Below, piece by piece: positions 6,689 through 7,765 of a stretch of 7,765 bases of DNA. The notes beneath the pieces are model-generated. The model saw nothing but the letters and a program-made list of their open reading frames with translations. It was not told where the DNA came from and ran no database searches. The DNA lies in NCBI GenBank assembly GCA_012798185.1, contig JAAZNS010000338.1, forward strand, positions 1 to 7,765. Direction: 5' to 3'. Source of the DNA: Chloroflexota bacterium (GTDB taxonomy: Bacteria > Chloroflexota > Anaerolineae > Anaerolineales > UBA4823). A program made the translations under genes and the position numbers. The stretch's first letter is position 1; the number at the start of each line of letters is the position of its first letter.

Positions 6689-7343
6689 CAGGTGTGTTAC
6701 TACCGGTAACTGGTGCCGATGAGGAAATTGAATTTCCCCGGTTAGCATCGTCTTGTCCGGTTATTGTACTTCCAGGGGGGGAATCGATCTGGGCTGTGTC
6801 TTTAATCTGCTTCTTTTCTTGCTGCTCTTTATACCACATCCCTAATATCAAAACTGCTACCCCCACAGAAATGCTGGCATCAGCGACATTAAAAACTGGG
6901 AAATTTCCAATAGAAATAAAATCAGTAACATTGCCATCGAAACGAATGCGGTCGATCAGATTGCCTACCGCCCCGCCCAATTGCATGCCCATTGCCAGGC
7001 GTAAAGTCCAATCTTCTTTCGATACCTGGGGGAAATAATAGATGATCACCACTGCTACAATAATCGATAACACCGAGAACACCCCTGCAAAACCTTGCAG
7101 CATTCCAAAAGCAGCCCCCGAATTCTGCCAGTTCACGATGCGCATATATGGCATCAGCCATTCCCAGGGTGCCCATATCTCACTATACTGCAATCTTGCC
7201 CGCACCAACTCTTTGGTGAGTAAATCCAACAATATAATGGCACCTGCCAATGTGATCAAATAGAAATAGTCGCGTAGATATTTTTTCAACAGCTTCTCCA
7301 ATCGAAAAAGTTTCACCACAGAATTGTACCAAGGAAAAGCCAT
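6681..7343 (-). CDS. lspA: Lipoprotein signal peptidase (signal peptidase II)
   Basis: LspA is an inner-membrane aspartyl protease that removes signal peptides from diacylglyceryl-prolipoproteins. Conserved blocks are seen in the 220-residue reading: LLDLLTK (38-44), NSGAAFG (74-80), GGAVGNLIDR with catalytic Asp131, and VTDFI...FPVFNVADASI with catalytic Asp155. Hydrophobic segments lie at about 26-45, 84-104 and 153-170, with a less hydrophobic stretch at about 114-130. The protein is longer than the usual ~160 residues at both ends. A hydrophilic Ser/Thr/Asp-rich tail (about 173-220) follows the last helix, and about 25 residues precede the first. ATG 7341-7343 has no Shine-Dalgarno. TTG at 7287-7289 has GGAG 6 nt upstream and would give a 202-residue protein beginning KKYLRDYF, closer to normal. 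I keep the longer limits because the true start is unsettled. It opens the leftward operon, and the PBP lipoprotein downstream is a likely substrate. Confidence 0.95.
   Translation of the reverse strand: MAFPWYNSVVKLFRLEKLLKKYLRDYFYLITLAGAIILLDLLTKELVRARLQYSEIWAPWEWLMPYMRIVNWQNSGAAFGMLQGFAGVFSVLSIIVAVVIIYYFPQVSKEDWTLRLAMGMQLGGAVGNLIDRIRFDGNVTDFISIGNFPVFNVADASISVGVAVLILGMWYKEQQEKKQIKDTAQIDSPPGSTITGQDDANRGNSISSSAPVTGSNTPDD
7296..7299 (-). promoter_or_regulatory. Possible internal ribosome binding site for lspA
   Basis: GGAG on the minus strand, 6 nt before TTG 7287-7289. Together with the extended -10 just upstream it supports a shorter LspA starting at that TTG. TTG starts are uncommon, so this is an alternative rather than a settled call. 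Confidence 0.4.
7323..7331 (-). promoter_or_regulatory. Possible extended -10 promoter for lspA operon
   Basis: TGG-TACAAT on the minus strand matches an extended -10 (TGn plus 5 of 6 of TATAAT). It would start transcription near 7316, inside the first codons of the ATG-initiated lspA reading, giving a leader of about 27 nt before the TTG start. No good -35 is found at 17-18 bp; a perfect TTGACA further up (7360-7365) is too far away (31 bp). Confidence 0.35.
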
Positions 7344-7361
7344 TTAGAAATCTGGGACTTG

Positions 7362-7385
7362 TCAATTGGGTAATTATCAATCGGG
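7362..7385. repeat. Short tandem 9-bp repeat in divergent intergenic region
   Basis: TCAATTGGG (7362-7370) and TCAATCGGG (7377-7385) are direct repeats with one mismatch, 15 bp apart start to start. They lie between the divergent lspA and PP-loop genes, so they could be paired binding sites. Short repeats of this kind also arise by chance. Confidence 0.3.
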
Positions 7386-7410
7386 CAGCAAGTCATACAT
7401 ATTGAGAATA

Positions 7411-7419
7411 TGGGATAAT
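7411..7419 (+). promoter_or_regulatory. Possible extended -10 promoter for the rightward PP-loop gene
   Basis: TGG-GATAAT on the plus strand is an extended -10 (5 of 6 to TATAAT), giving a leader of about 55 nt to the ATG at 7481. TATATT at 7434-7439 is an alternative -10. Neither has a good -35. Confidence 0.3.
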
Positions 7420-7480
7420 AATGATTTTTAAGGTATATTTGTAGCTAACCTGCAATACACCATTGAGTAAAAGCGTTGAA

Positions 7481-7765
7481 ATGACAAGAATAATTGATGG
7501 AAAGTCATTCTTCTGTTCATGGAGCGGCGGTAAAGATAGCTGCCTTGCCTTATACCATGCCATGCAGCAAGGCGGAAAACCAGCCTGCCTTCTAACTGTT
7601 CTGAGAGAAGATGGGGAAAAATCGCATTCGCATGGTTTGCCTGTTTCGCTGTTGCAGCGTCAGAGTAAGGCTCTGCGAGTTCCTCTCATCACATGCAACG
7701 CTTCCTGGGAAGATTACACTGCAGCATTTACCGATATGCTTTTCCGGTTCAAAGAGCAGGGCATC
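7481..7765 (+). CDS. Dph6/COG2102-type PP-loop ATP-pyrophosphatase, N-terminal part (cut by window end)
   Basis: The first 95 codons are present and open to the window edge. The protein starts MTRIIDGKSFFCSWSGGKDS: a beta strand leading into a PP-loop SGGKDS (15-20). This is the ATP-binding signature of enzymes that adenylate a substrate and release pyrophosphate. The SHSHGLP segment (48-54) and the following helix and strand match the bacterial branch of the Dph6/MJ0570-like family (diphthine-ammonia ligase in eukaryotes and archaea). Bacteria do not make diphthamide, so the substrate is unknown and the eukaryotic name should not be transferred. ATG 7481 is chosen; an in-frame TTG at 7463 would add six residues, and neither has a clear Shine-Dalgarno. 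The gene is transcribed away from lspA. About 60% of a typical ~220-240 residue protein should lie beyond the window. Confidence 0.85.
   Translation, partial: MTRIIDGKSFFCSWSGGKDSCLALYHAMQQGGKPACLLTVLREDGEKSHSHGLPVSLLQRQSKALRVPLITCNASWEDYTAAFTDMLFRFKEQGI

Noticed and set aside
6689..6748. 20-codon N-terminal extension of the pseudouridine synthase
   Set aside because: It lies wholly within the lspA coding region in another frame, and the family normally has only a short N-terminus before the S4 motif RLDKFL.
7360..7365. Perfect TTGACA as -35 of an lspA promoter
   Set aside because: No -10-like hexamer occurs at 16-18 bp; the nearest good -10 (TACAAT) is 31 bp away.
7481..7765. Diphthamide biosynthesis
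   Set aside because: The family name comes from eukaryotic and archaeal enzymes; bacterial EF-G carries no diphthamide and no other dph gene is in the window.
1..7765. Mobile element, CRISPR array, tRNA or rRNA
   Set aside because: No transposase or integrase, terminal repeats, regularly spaced repeats or tRNA-like cloverleaf seen; coding content is continuous housekeeping genes.

Overview
The window is an ordinary bacterial housekeeping block of seven leftward (minus-strand) genes. One rightward gene starts near the right edge and runs off the window. The organism looks like a diderm or atypical-envelope bacterium of middling base composition. My best guess is Chloroflexota (Anaerolineae-like), because the PBP lipoprotein has a Thr/Pro-rich linker (PTATI...TPT style) just after its lipobox and a TPxP-rich tail, and because a COG2102-type PP-loop gene lies beside lspA. 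This placement is inference; a Firmicutes-like lineage is not excluded. No rRNA, tRNA, CRISPR array, insertion sequence or phage gene was seen.

Reading in the direction of transcription (right to left), the first cluster is lspA (prolipoprotein signal peptidase), an rluD-family pseudouridine synthase, an L-threonine aldolase (ltaE) and a YgeA-type broad-specificity amino-acid racemase. These genes are packed with an 8-bp overlap, then gaps of 17 and 28 bp, after start correction. An 84-bp gap follows, holding a perfect TAACAC-A-GTGTTA dyad and a possible promoter. The second cluster is maf (nucleotide pyrophosphatase), a MecA/PBP2a-like class B penicillin-binding lipoprotein, and rsgA (ribosome-assembly GTPase). 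maf and the PBP share an ATGA overlap, and rsgA starts 8 bp after the PBP stop. Downstream of rsgA (1-51) lies AT-rich sequence with a good TATAAT box pointing left, probably serving the next gene outside the window.

To the right, a 137-bp divergent intergenic region (7344-7480) separates lspA from a rightward gene. That gene encodes an ATP-pyrophosphatase of the Dph6/COG2102 group, and only its first 95 codons are present.

The genes serve two themes. LspA would mature the PBP lipoprotein encoded in the same locus, and the racemase and aldolase could feed glycine or D-amino-acid pools relevant to the wall. RluD and RsgA act on the large and small ribosomal subunits respectively. I did not find a new defence or mobile system. 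The items most worth a second look are the start-site corrections (ltaE, ygeA, rluD, lspA), the dyad in front of maf, the Cys/His-containing tail of Maf, the lipid-anchored MecA-like PBP, and the bacterial Dph6-like gene.
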